DNA of 64,000 nt, taken from contig OZ020484.1 of NCBI GenBank assembly GCA_963971405.1, positions 9,238,001-9,302,000 on the forward strand, read 5' to 3'. A model generated the notes under the pieces. It was not told where the DNA came from. It searched no databases and worked only from the letters and a program-made list of their open reading frames with translations. The translations under genes were made by a program, and so were the position numbers. Positions 44,985-55,945 of this stretch are shown in pieces. This DNA comes from Psococerastis gibbosa (Eukaryota > Arthropoda > Insecta > Psocodea > Psocidae). Position 1 is the stretch's first letter; the number at the start of each line of letters is the position of its first letter.

Positions 44985-45065
44985 TATTGACTTTTTGTTC
45001 TATTACTAAGCCAACCCAGGGGAGTTAGGGCTGTAAAGCCCTCTCTTACACTCAACTAGGAAGTA
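44985..45065 (-). repeat. tRNA-derived SINE family 1, 3' fragment
   Basis: TTGACTTTTTGTTCTATTAC, TAAGCCAACCCAGGGGAG and GCTGTAAAGCCCTCTCTTACAC, ACTCAACTAGGAAG. Inverted 3' third only. Confidence 0.75.
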
Positions 45066-45599
45066 TTATGAATACGCTGGATATAAATAAATTATCAATC
45101 GTATTAGAATCTATTTTTAAATGCTTAATAAATCCCAGTAAAGTCCATAATTACTAGTATTATACTGCACTATACTGTATGCATCCCATTTCCACTGATA
45201 TTTTGACTGTATTTTTGAGGCCCATTAAATTTATTTTTATTAGTTTACACTGTACATTTATAACTCGGGATTTCATAAGATAAGTGTTTAAACAGCTGGC
45301 AGGATAATAAAACGGATGAAAGCGCGAAAAAGCTAATGAGTATTTGGAAGGCGTCGAGGTTATGATTAATTGCATCCCTTAGGACTACCAACGTCATTCT
45401 CCTTCCTCTCTCAAATTTTCCCCTCTGCTTTGTGTGGCCCTTCACGTCGCCGCTACACTCATCCAGTTATTTCAGATGTACGCTACACGGCTAGGTGCTG
45501 TCTAGTTTATTACTGTTCTCCATAGCTTCTGTCTTTTGTCTTCTCAATAAAAGAGAGAATCTGCGCTGGGAACAGATGCTATTTTAGCAAGCTCCATCT

Positions 45600-46178
45600 G
45601 CTCAAATCACGAATCTTATAGAGAAGATGCAAGGAAATAATGTATGGGTGTGAGACATGGGTTATGACCCGGAAGAGCGAGGAGCTGCTTGAAAGGTGGG
45701 AGCGTAAGATACTCCGAAAAGTGTATGGACCATTGCAAAATCAGGGAGAGAGGGAAGGACAGAGTGAGTGGCGTATCCGTAGAAATGACGAGCTATACGC
45801 GATGTACCGAGAACCTCCGATAGTAGCCGAAATCAAGGGGGGCCTCATCAGGTGGCTAGGGCACGTGGAACGAATGACAGATAATAGGGCTACAAGAGCA
45901 ACCATACACAAGGTGCCCCAAGGGAGAAGACGAGTGGGACGACCACGGATGCGATGGCTGGACGATATCAAGGTGGATCTGGCAGGAGGGGGGCAGCATA
46001 CTTCGCTACCTACAGGCGGGAGGTACTTAAATACGTCCCTGACCTTGAGTGGTTCCAGAGCTTAAAACGACTGATGGTGTTCCTCTTTAATCGTGGCTTC
46101 GACAATCATCCAGAACTCAACACCAGCATTCTGCTGCAGACTATATAGCGTCTGTTACCAGCACATTTTAATAAAGAA
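45600..46178 (+). mobile_element. LINE C-terminal fragment with long open frame and poly(A) signal
   Basis: This is the longest ORF in the window after excluding low-complexity frames: 141 codons from 45640. It reads YGCETWVMTRKSEELLERWE, KILRKVYGP, ELYAMYREPPIVAEIKGGLI, RWLGHVERM, then GRRRVGRPRMRWLDDIKVDL. That is the C-terminal domain found after the reverse transcriptase in many arthropod LINEs. A frame change follows; the overlapping frame continues to 46148, and AATAAA is at 46171. The RT core and endonuclease are missing, so it cannot be active. It is less decayed than the other LINE pieces. Copy C of the 0.85-kb repeat starts immediately after. Confidence 0.85.
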
Positions 46179-46181
46179 AGA

Positions 46182-47027
46182 GAACCGGTCCGAGTTTACT
46201 CGAACATGCTTTCCAATTTATCGATTAGTAGAGAGAGAGAATGATTAATTTCATGGTAAATAATTTTCCTATGGTTAAATTTCGGATATCAAGGGGGGGG
46301 GGTGGCCCACCTGACGTCACTGGAGGTGAGGTAAATTCTACATAGGTCAGACCAACATATTCCCACACAGCAATAATGGCAGGGCACGCAATGCATTTGA
46401 GCGTGAATTTGCTTTCATTTTATCAAAAAACAATTTTTTTTGCACAAAACCCAACAGTTTTTTGGATAAGCAAGCTGTCCGGTTTCGTTACTCAATTTAA
46501 CACCTAAAACATGTCTAAAGTTAGAAATCATCAATGGAAAGGTTTCGCAGAAAAATTATTTTTTAGTCATTTTTCATTAAAATTTAGTTATTTTTATTTT
46601 TTTACCCCCCGAAGCAAACTATCAAGGGGCAAGCGACCCCCCGCATTTTATAAACATTAATAAAGACTACAATATATGTGAATTTAAAAGAAATCGTTGG
46701 AGCCGTTTTTGAGAAATAATTTTTTTAGACGTTTTTTGGGAGTTTTTTGAGAATAAAACCCCCCCAAATTGAGTTAGCCCAAAATAAATAAATAAATGGT
46801 CCCGAGGCATGATTTTTATAAACCTACATGCCAAATTTCATCGAAATCCATCGAGTAGTTTGCCCGGAAATCAATGAACAGACAGACAGAGAGACAGACA
46901 TTTCGTAAAAACCACTTTTTTGGGTTTCTGGGACCTCAAAACGTGTAAATCCGTTGAATTCTCGGAATCGAAAATTTCGACCGTCACAAAGCTTTCCTTA
47001 TACTACGTATAAATTGGAAAGCAAAAA
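46182..47027 (+). repeat. 0.85-kb interspersed family, copy C
   Basis: GAACCGGTCCGAGTTTACTCG at the left, ACCTGACGTCACTGGAGG, ATGGCAGGGCACGCAATGC, GTAGTTTGCCCGGAAATC, (CAGA)n, and AAATTGGAAAGCAAAAAGG at the right. Same orientation as copy A. Confidence 0.85.
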
Positions 47028-47776
47028 GGGAATGTCGTGACTGCAACATAGCCTAATCGTAAATTCTTTTGAACTTAGCACAGACTGAGAACAGGAGCTT
47101 GTGGGCTGACAATAGTGTATTGCGGGGGTGTTGGGACTTGTGTATAATAGGATACAGCTATCCATCACATATTGACAGGGCTCAACTCTCTGGCGCGGGT
47201 TTACTACCTCGTAAAAAGCCCATTAAGGGCTGCTTCTCGTATATATCGACACGTGTGCGAATATAAGATATTCGCTAGACTCCCTTTACGATCGACTGGG
47301 AAACCCTAACCCACCTAAACCGGTTCATTTTCCCTAATACTAGTATCGGCTTGACTTATTTGAAAGAGAAATTTGCGAACTACTTGCTGGCTTATAGGTT
47401 ACACGAGCTCCAAAGCTAGAAAATATGAGATTGGGCTAGACGTCCCCATGGTCAATTAAGTACAGTTTCTAATACCTATAAACAAAAAATAACAAAAACT
47501 TAGAGTTTTAGAAAAACTTGTTATAACAACCGAATTATTATTATTATTAAAATGAAATACCACGAAGTCACGAGTAATCTAATTATTTATGTTCAAATAC
47601 CTAGCCTACGGCATATTCCATCTCGGTATTGAAACTAAAACTCTCTGCACGTATGCAAATCTTCAACTTAATCTGTTTTTCATTATTGTTAAGGCACACA
47701 TGTTATTTTCATATACTAATGCAATATATCAATAGGTAAAGTACCTACTGGACTCGTATCTGTACTTAGTAAAGTT

Positions 47777-47955
47777 TCACCTTTTTCAAGCTTGTCTCAG
47801 CTTGTCCATTATCGCCTGTAGCCGGTGTAGGTTGACATTGAGAACGTATACCAGTTTGACAATGGCCAAATAATGTCCGAAACCCAAGGGGTCGTTGGCA
47901 TTGGACAAGAGACCTATGTAGCCTGTGTAGTATAAGTAGGCCTGGGTACATAAAT
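47777..47955 (+). repeat. SINE-like family 2, copy
   Basis: CAGCTTGTCCATTATCGCC, GTAGCCGGTGTAGGTTGACAT, AGTTTGACAATGGCC, TCGTTGGCATTGGACAAGAG and AAGTAGGCCTGGGTACATAAA. Confidence 0.72.
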
Positions 47956-48089
47956 GAAAAATTACAAAAATGGTACCTACTGTATTTCATTTCAACACCG
48001 AAAGGAACAAGAAAATCGTCTGCAATCATGGTTTTCACCAACATTCTGAAAATTTAAATTCTAAGCTGGTTTTGAAAGACACCTACAAC

Positions 48090-48275
48090 CAACCTAGGCT
48101 GTCCGGTGGGCCAAGCCTCAGATGGACCAAGTACTAGAAGATGTGTACGCCACCGGCACCCAAGACTGGAAGCTAGCGGCGGAAGATCGTCAGAGATGGC
48201 GTGGTGTAGTGGCAGCGGCCGAAAGTCCCCCCGGGCTGGATGCACCTACCTAAGTCAAAGTAAGTCAGTGTTCCC
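48090..48275 (+). mobile_element. LINE extreme C-terminal fragment
   Basis: One frame reads QMDQVLEDVYATGTQDWKLA, AEDRQRWRGVVAAAESPPG. D.V..D.......W..A.DR..WR..V..A is the standard ending of LINE proteins of the GRP..RW type. A (AAGT)n-like tail follows. Confidence 0.7.
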
Positions 48276-49027
48276 ATGTGCGGGCAATGCACAAGTTTTC
48301 TAACAAATTCCCCACTATTCGATCCATAAAGCTCTCGTTCTATATAACGTAATTTAAGTAGCTATAATTAAGTAACCTAAGAAAGGGAAGCAATTGACAA
48401 GTGATGGGCTAAAGGGAATGCGATGGAATCACGCATGGTTCGGATCAGGGAACATCATCAATCTTTCTCTTGCTTATCGTACCCCCTCCCCCCCCCCCCA
48501 GCGTGATCTCCAAAACTGCCCCACCCAATGGCCCCCCTGTCTTTTACATCACAATACTTCGCTCAGACAGCATTCACAAAAAATGAAGCTCAAAAACAGG
48601 CATCATTCAATCAGCTTATCTTATTCATAGCCTTACTTTCCCCGGAAACTGACATTTATTAATTTATTCCCTTTCTTACGTACGGTATTTTGGCGTTATT
48701 CCTACTGGGTAGTGCATAAAGAAAATTCCCCCATGTTGGTCATATTACACTTAAAAAATGTCACTCCATTAATGGAATGAAAAACTAAACATTCTGTGCC
48801 TTCAACATCAATGCTTTTTTTTTGCTTCGCTGTCATTTTCTCTCTCTCCTAAAAGCTGCATGGCACCGCGTAACCTACTTATATCTTCTTTGTGAGTTTC
48901 AAAAGCAAAAATAAAAATATTAAAAACCCTTTAGGTCTACTTAAAATAAAATTAGGATCACATGCACAGTCGTTTTTTGTTGACTACTGAAACACTCCGA
49001 CTTTTATTTTTTAATTACTATATGATA

Positions 49028-49310
49028 GGGCTCTATATTAGACAGGTATTGTCATCCGCCATGTTGTATCCAAGTTAAGTCTTGTGTATAAGCCACGCAT
49101 TGGGTGTTTACCTATTTATTTTTTGAAATTTATCGTTGTATATTTATTTTTATTTAAAAAACGTGCTACCAAGTAGGGAAGTGTATAATAAAAAATTATT
49201 AAAACGTGTATTAGTTTTTTTTCAATTTTTTACTTTTCTTACAATACTTACCATATAGGAAATATGGGATACAACATGGCGGATGACAATACCCGGGTAT
49301 ATAGTGCCTT
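49028..49310 (+). mobile_element. MITE with exact 11-bp target-site duplication, copy 2
   Basis: GGGCTCTATATTAGACAGG at one end and CCCGGGTATATAGTGCCTT at the other, with inverted GGTATTGTCATCCGCCAT inside each. ACTATATGATA flanks it exactly (49017-49027 and 49311-49321). It is the reverse-oriented partner of 1233-1524. Confidence 0.8.
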
Positions 49311-49363
49311 ACTATATGATACACTGTATACAACAGCATTCCAAACTAAATCAAAGATAATGA

Positions 49364-49612
49364 ATGAAGAACCAGTAGAATCCGGGCTGATGGGCCGTGG
49401 TCGAATTGAAAGTGAACTTCCAAACGTTTCGTCAACATCTGCGGTCGACTTCGTAGCGTAGACTTCGAAGGTTTTACCTCGGTGGCTCCATAGCGAGTCG
49501 ACGTCTACGCAGCGCCACTGAAGATGTCGACCGCAGATGTTGACGAAACGTTTGGAAGTTCACTTTCAATTCGAGCACGGCCCATCAGCCCGGAGTCTAC
49601 TGGTTCTTCATT
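49364..49612. repeat. Near-perfect fold-back element, about 250 bp
   Basis: ATGAAGAACCAGTAGAATCC, GGGCTGATGGGCCGTGGTCG, AACTTCCAAACGTTTCGTCAA and CATCTGCGGTCGAC on the left are mirrored on the right up to CTACTGGTTCTTCAT. Related diverged units are at 51385 and 53985. The ORF with ESGLMGRGRIESELPNVS is a translation of the arm; the same words appear from the - strand at 53985. Confidence 0.8.
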
Positions 49613-49911
49613 TGACTCCGGCCGTGAAAGCCTTTGCAGTTACATTAAATCAAAGAAATGTCTTGGCTCATTTATAATGTATAATGCATAGGATATTGCT
49701 GGATTTATTAATTTGCTTTGTTCTTTACTAGGTACTGTACCTATTTTAGATTAATGAAATAAAATTAGTCTTGCAATTAAAAGTTAAAGTAATTTGTTAT
49801 ATTTTCCAAAACGTCCGATGTTTAATGTCCCTCCGAACATGATGTGTAAATCAAGATTTAAACTACCTACTGAATAATTGTTTGTACTATTGACCATATC
49901 AGCACAAAAAA

Positions 49912-50853
49912 GGCCGTACCCAAAGGGGAGGGGGAGGATGTTAGCCGGTTTTAAACCACTATTAGCTTAGTTTCTCGTGTCCGAGGTAGAATCTCCTAGT
50001 TTCTGCCAACCTGACGCCATGGTCGGTGCACACCCAAAGGTTGTTAAGTCTTTGGTGTTTTTTCTCAGTGGTGAAAGGATAAGCCGCTAGCTGTTTCCAC
50101 TTAGCTTTGCCTAGGATACACCCGATCGGTTTTTTATCCACGTGTATAAAAAGTGATTTTCGGGGAGGCTCTTTCTCTGTACCCCTATTGAAAAAATATT
50201 GTTTCCAAAATGGGTAAAACCCCATAATTTTTCATCCATATTTTAAAAAGTTTCTCCCCCTTTTATCCTTTCAATAGTACTTGCAGTGTAATGGCTACTG
50301 CTATTACACTTATAAAATAATGGTTAATCTATATTTTGAAGGAATTAAAAATTACTTTACTTTATGTAGGACTCCAATTTCCTATTTTTCACACGTTTCA
50401 ACTTTACGGCTATCGAAAACGTAAAGTACCTTTCCCGCCTATGTCATTAAACTATTTCCCCGGGCCCCCCTGTTTATAGATATGAGTCAGTAAAATCGAA
50501 ACTTCTATTAAAATGCGTATAACCCCATTATTTAGCGCCAGTTTTAGCAAATATTTTCCCTATGGGAGACCCCCGCGCTCCTTATACATGTTATGTTAGT
50601 TGCTGGATCTTCTACTGTCAAATCTACACCTTACGGCTATCAAAAATCAAAATGCAAAAATCCCCACTATATCGCGCCTATTTTATCTAACATTTTTCCA
50701 GGGGGGCGCCCCTATTTGCATAATATGTGTATAAGTTACTTACACTTGGCCATTGAATACATATGCTATAATTTTAATACATTTCATACGAGTAGTGTAC
50801 CATCGACTAAACCCCCCCCCCCTCCCCCTCTCTGAACTCCTGGGTACGTCCTT
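49912..50853. mobile_element. hAT-like element with internal degenerate repeats
   Basis: Ends AAGGCCGTACCCAAAGGGG and, inverted, CCAAGGACGTACCCAGGAG. Internal units (TTTCCCCGGGCCCCCCTG near 50455, TTCCCTATGGGAGACCCCCGCG near 50557, TTTCCAGGGGGGCGCCCC near 50694), each after AATGCGTATAACCCCA-type sequence, match 10300-10700 of the hAT element. No transposase is recognisable and no duplication was found. Confidence 0.55.
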
Positions 50854-51384
50854 GGTAAAAAAAAAACATGAAACAACTTTCCTAAGTGGAGCCACCCTTA
50901 ATTCCAAGTGAAGCTACGTGCTCCCAAGGATTAAGAAGTGGCAGCGATTGAAATAATTGGTAATTCGGTAGTGAAGTCTAAATGCTGAAAAAAAGTCGAT
51001 TTCAAGGAAAAGAGTGGAAAACAGGAGAAAATGTTTGGAGAATGCCGTTGAATGGCAGATTAGCGAAGTTGGAGGCGACATTTTCGTGGAGGGGGGGGGG
51101 GCAGAGTGGCTGAAGTAGAACTATGTTTTCGCTTAATGAGCGAAGAACTCGGCAGCTGTGACAAACACGAGGTCCTTGTGATTCTGCTTGATTAAATAAA
51201 AAACTTTTTTTCCTCGTTGATGAAAAAATAAAAGGTGGTACTTGAGCATTTTATCTTTGGGATGTTGATTTACTTGCCCCATACCTGCAACTAAAAAACT
51301 TTCAAATGAATTCCAATGATGTAAGTCAATAGAGAAATTTTATAAATTTAGCCTTTATCAGAATGGAATAAGGAATTTGGTGAA

Positions 51385-51505
51385 GCAGTAGAATTCAGGA
51401 TGATAGACCGTGGTCGTTTTTAAAGGGTACTTCCAAATGTTTTGTCAACATCTCCAGTGGAACTGCGTAGACTTCTAAGAATGTATCTCGGATGCTCAGT
51501 TTCTA
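51385..51505 (+). repeat. Single arm of the fold-back family at 49364
   Basis: GAAGCAGTAGAATTCAGGATGAT, AGACCGTGGTCG, GTACTTCCAAATGTTTTGTCAA and ATCTCCAGTGG. It continues directly toward the SINE-like family 3 copy at 51540. Confidence 0.6.
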
Positions 51506-51539
51506 CTGATTCATCACATAAGTCCGGCCGTGAAAGCCT

Positions 51540-51710
51540 TTGTCGGCTTCGATGGCAAGGTGATAGCGTGCTTGTACTTGTGCGAGTCTCTACGCGCCAT
51601 GCGATCGGAGACGTGTCGTAACTCAGCACAAGTATTAATTTACTCATTGAGGCGACTGAAGAGGTCAATCGGATGCATTCATTAGATTGTTTGTATGCGA
51701 TTAACCACCG
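51540..51710 (+). repeat. SINE-like family 3, most complete copy
   Basis: CGGCTTCGATGGCAAGGTGATAGCG, GTACTTGTGCGAGTCTCTACGCG, CATGCGATCGGAGACGTGTCG, TAACTCAGCACAAGTATT, GAGGCGACTGAAGAGGTCAATCGG and ATGCATTCATTAGATTGTTTG. Other copies: 6080, 7195 (-), 24835, 39130 (-). A shorter related head is at 5365-5405. Confidence 0.72.
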
Positions 51711-52159
51711 AAGTCACTTTCCAATTTATCGAATAGTGTATAGTTTATGTAGAGAATTTAACGCCTGAGTGGGGAAGAACTGATCTAAACTATAGAGAAG
51801 AACTGAACCAAAGAACCTACCCAGATACCTGTCATTGGCAGAATTTAGGTTAACAACGGGTCCTGGCTACCTTCAAAAACACCTTCACCGTATATAGGTG
51901 TAGCAGAGGAACCTTTCTGCCCTCTGTCCGACACCCGGGAAGAAATGGACAGAAAACACCTTAAGACGACATGTTACGTAGAAAATGAGCACCCCAAAAT
52001 TTATTGTTTTTATCGACTTTTTATTTGTTTATGTCATTAACAGAGCAAGTCATTAAAGATTTGGCTCATGGAAGTTTTGGAAGACTGCTCCAAGCATCAT
52101 GAAATAGGAAATATTACATTTTTGGTAGCTTAGTTCTTTCATAAATACCAGAACGGACT

Positions 52160-52500
52160 AAAATTTCGCGTATTCTGGAATTTTCGGAAGAACTACAAAA
52201 CCGAAAAGTAAAAATACCCGATTATATGATGCACGAAGTAGTCTTCTACAACTTAGATGAGCCAAATTTTTAATAACTTGCTGAGTTAATGAAATAAAAA
52301 ATAGAATAGAATAGAAAAACCGTATATTTCTCAAAAAATGAACATGTGAACGTGAAATAACCTGTGCCCCCTCAAGCCAAAGCGTGGGAGGGTGGCACTT
52401 CATACCTAATATAAGTTTTAACTGAATAATAAATGAAAAGTATGTAATTTTTGCGTTCCAATTTTCTACGTGACATATCCTCTTATAAGACGTCTAGTCT
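52160..52500. repeat. TTGGCAG-end MITE family, diverged copy
   Basis: ATACCCGATTATATGATGCACG, AAGTAGTCTTCTACAACTTAGATGAG, TAATAACTTGCTGAGTTAATG and CAATTTTCTACGTGACA match 7351-7710. The middle holds AAGCGTGGGAGGGTGGCAC of unknown origin. Confidence 0.55.
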
Positions 52501-52972
52501 GGTCTAGCCAATAGCAGGGGTTCAGCAGATAATGTGTTCTATTGGACTGCAAGAAAGCTGATGGCACAAACCTAATGCTATGGCGTAGTTATAAAAAAAA
52601 AACTGAATATTTTTCTTCATCATACCAAGAAATTAATGACTTTAAGTATCAACAGAGCCTATACCATTGGGAGGTGGACTGTACTGAATATTACTGACAG
52701 GGGGATGATACATTAGGCACCCCCTGATTAAATTTTTTACGTCTTCCCTAAGGGTTCGTTATAAAAAACTTTACTTCATCAGAGATTGGAACTTTAGTAC
52801 GTTGCTTAATTTTGAATTATTTGACGTAGCTTATGCGGGAAATGGGTGATATTTTTAATGTTGCCACCCCCTACTGTTTCATATTTTTTATCGGCGATGA
52901 GCTTATCTCTTCACCTTATTGTGTTAGTATTGCAGTCTTATTCTACATGTTTTAGATGATATAACAGCATTA

Positions 52973-53450
52973 ATCTTGTTGTTGTTGTTCTTCTTCTTCT
53001 GACTCTACAGCCCTACAGCTTTGGCATGCCCGAACAACGCTCCACCATCTACGGACTCCCAACTCACGAAGGTCAGTTCCTAACTCATTCTTGCAGCGTT
53101 TTCGAGGAAGTCCAGCTAGTCGTCTTCCTGTCATGCTTGCTTTGTACATCAATTTTGGCATGCGGTCGTCTGACTTCTTACGACGTGTCCTAGCCGTCTT
53201 ATGAACTGGACTACGTCTTCTCCGTTAAGTATTGCATCTATTTCGGCGTTGTTTCTTATTCGCCACTCTCCATCTCCGGGTCCGTATTATCTTTCTTTTC
53301 AATACTCGTGGCTTGTTTGCGTGATTGACAGTATAAGATTCCAGATTTCCGAGCCGTTTGTTGCAATAGGTCTGATAAGGGTTCCTTAACTTAGTGTCTC
53401 TGGATGTAAGTCTTGACTTGAGTAATCTCATTAGTATTAGTTATTAAGTT
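52973..53450 (-). mobile_element. LINE C-terminal fragment ending in mixed (GAA)n(CAA)n
   Basis: The - strand reads NHANKPRVLKRKIIRT, WRVANKKQRRNRCNT, then TGRRLAGLPRKRCKNELGTD and RELGVRRWWSVVRACQSCR. This is the W....N.L...ERKI.R......W....N.E, then GRR..G.PRKRW...V..DL...GV..W...A.DR..WR block of the LINE end. It terminates in (GAA)n then (CAA)n. Frame breaks in several places. Confidence 0.75.
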
Positions 53451-53984
53451 GATAGTATTATTGGATGGGGAAAACGCCAAGAGTATATCCATATAAATGT
53501 TCTTATGAATTTTTGGATTAGTGCGTTCGGTCAATAAAATCTACTACCATATGACTTAGAAATTACGGAATTTCGACATATGAATCCAAGATTAGAAATT
53601 ATATTAATCGGTACCTAGGTGAAATGCAGTCGCACAAGAAAGTATACAATTTTTTAGGTTCTAGAAATGTAAGTACAATAGCATATTATTACTATGAAAC
53701 ACATTTTGTGTTGTAATATTCTCCATATATTTTCCATTTAATCCGATTAGTTACCTTACTTTTTAAGCCCAGGACTAAAGTAGCATATTAAATGAAATAC
53801 AATGGAATGTTTGAAGGACTTTCTTTAAGAAACCTAGTTAATTTTGCGTAATGATAGCTTTAATTTACTGTTCGTGCAGTTGCAATATTTCAACACGCAG
53901 CCTTTTATTTCATCACATTCACACATAATTTTCATGCTACCTGAACATTATTATTACAAAGAATTTCCTTTACACGTTGAAGCA

Positions 53985-54155
53985 GTAGAATCCGGGATGA
54001 TAGGCCGCGGTCAATCTCTAAGCGTACTTCATCTTCAGTGGTACTGCGTAGACTTCTCGGAGATTCCGTAGCAACTGCAAATGTTGTCGAAACGTTTGGA
54101 AGTACGGTTTCAGATCGGCCACGGCCAATCATCCCGGATTCAAATGCTTCATCGT
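53985..54155. repeat. Fold-back element related to 49364
   Basis: GAAGCAGTAGAATCCGGGATGATAG, GGCCGCGGTC on the left and CGGCCACGGCCAATCATCCCGGATTC on the right are inverted, with ATGTTGTCGAAACGTTTGG retained in the right arm only. Confidence 0.65.
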
Positions 54156-54414
54156 CCCAGGCTATTTTAGGAGTTGTCATATTCCTCCAATTCCTAAGCA
54201 TAGAGAATATATTGTGAGTCTATTTTTTCTTACCTCTAATTTGAAGCATTATTGCCACTGAGATGGAATTCAGAATGCTCGTTACACTGATTAGGTGTCT
54301 CCTGTTCTTGCGCATTTGTGTAATCAAACGCACAAGTCAATTCACACCACCCATACCCTATACATGTATCAATTATTGTGAGGGATTATTAGACGGGGTA
54401 AAAAAGTTGATGAC

Positions 54415-54607
54415 AAAGTCGAGTCGAACTATCTTTTGCTCGAATACAATTTTTTTCGATGGGCCGAAAATTGTGGTTTTTGGGGGTCGTAGATGGTACC
54501 ATATTATCTTATTATCTATTATTAATTTTCAGATGCAAACCCCCGAAATCACTATTTCCGACTCCTCCCCAAAAAACAAAATGCGACCAAAAGATAGTTC
54601 GACTTGT
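54415..54607. repeat. Short inverted-repeat element, AAGTCGAACTATCTTTTG ends
   Basis: AAGTCGAGTCGAACTATCTTTTG at the left is answered by CAAAAGATAGTTCGACTTG at the right; a second inner pair is GTGGTTTTTGGGGGTC and AACCCCCGAAATCAC. Unassigned. Confidence 0.65.
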
Positions 54608-55163
54608 TCAATTAATTTGTCATTAAATTGATTGCAATATTATCTTCACTTCAAGGCTGCGCGACGCTCCACTCGCTGAAACAACAAACCTTGTTTAGTC
54701 TGCGCCCTAGTGCACAGTCAATTAGTGGCATCTTGAGACTTCGTATAACGTATGGAAGGTTTAGGTTCTTAGAGGTAGAAATTTAAGGAGCTGAGGAGAC
54801 AAGAATGGGGGCTCAAGAACATTAGAACATTTGGGGAGCGTGTAATTTGGATTCGAGGGCAGGTGAAAGTGGTGAGCCGAGCCAGCTGCTTCTGATTGCA
54901 CCCCAACTTTACCAACTTACTCACACTTACTTCCCTAACTTGTACTTACATATTTGACGCGTCTGCGACGTCTTGATCTCTGTAATAAACTGAAACCTCA
55001 GGTCTAAAAAGCAACGTTTCTAACGGAAATTTCAAAATTGGAGCGCCTAGAGGGGTGTAAGTGACAAAAATAAACATTCGAGATGCGGCTAAGGTTTGGA
55101 ACTCAATTGAAAATGTATTTATAAGTACATCCCTTTTCCATGAATTCTAGCATCGTCAAAATG

Positions 55164-55494
55164 CAGTGGCGGCTCGTGGGGATTTAATACAAACATATAA
55201 ATACAACATAAAAATAAAAATTGGCAGAGCTGTACGTGTGTGTTTAACTCGTTTAGAGGCAGGGTCTAGCGCGCAAATGGGGCCTCTATATCGTTATAGT
55301 TAGTTTTTGTGAATTTTGAAGCAATGTCAGCACATGGTTCTTTTTCGCGGTATTTTTTTTTGTTTTAATTGACTCTTCCAGAATTTGATTAACCCATGTT
55401 TTCAAATTCAAAATACATTGTTTTAGTCGAATTATTTGGATAATTAGGTTGGGCACTGTCTCAGTTGCCTCTAAGCCGCCACTGTCAAGATGAC
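55164..55494. mobile_element. hAT-type MITE, CAGTGGCGGCT ends
   Basis: CAGTGGCGGCTCGTGGGG and, inverted, CAGTGGCGGCTTAGAGG. Flanks TCAAAATG and TCAAGATG (seven of eight). 331 bp with no transposase. The - strand ORF inside is not recognised. Confidence 0.8.
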
Positions 55495-55945
55495 AGGTCC
55501 CGATGTCCTTGTTGGTTTCTAGGCTAAAGAGCAGCTTGAGTAATCGTACGGGGCACTGCAAAACGCAACATATATTTCTTTATAGCATATAACAATATAT
55601 ATATATATAATTTATAGCAGCCTGTAAATTTAAAAAAAAAAAAATAAAGACGCTTGCTAAAAACAATAAATGTGCAGAAAAGTGAGTTCCGAGAAAAATG
55701 GATTGAACTGTTTCGAATTCATCGTTTTTATCCACTGTTTCATTAAAATTTACATTAACACATCTTGGTACACTCATGGAAGTAGCTGTTTCGGATTACA
55801 ATACTAAAACTACAAAACTACTACAAAAAAACTAAATTTGATAAAACATAGGGAAATTTTAATCTTCTGATAATTCATGCAAAAATTGGGGATGAGTTGG
55901 TTAATCAGGTTATTAGAAAACGTTTGCTCTGTATTATGATTGTAA

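Noticed and set aside
54263..54631. 122-codon ORF on the + strand
   Set aside because: It crosses the inverted-repeat element at 54415-54607 and has no recognisable domain.
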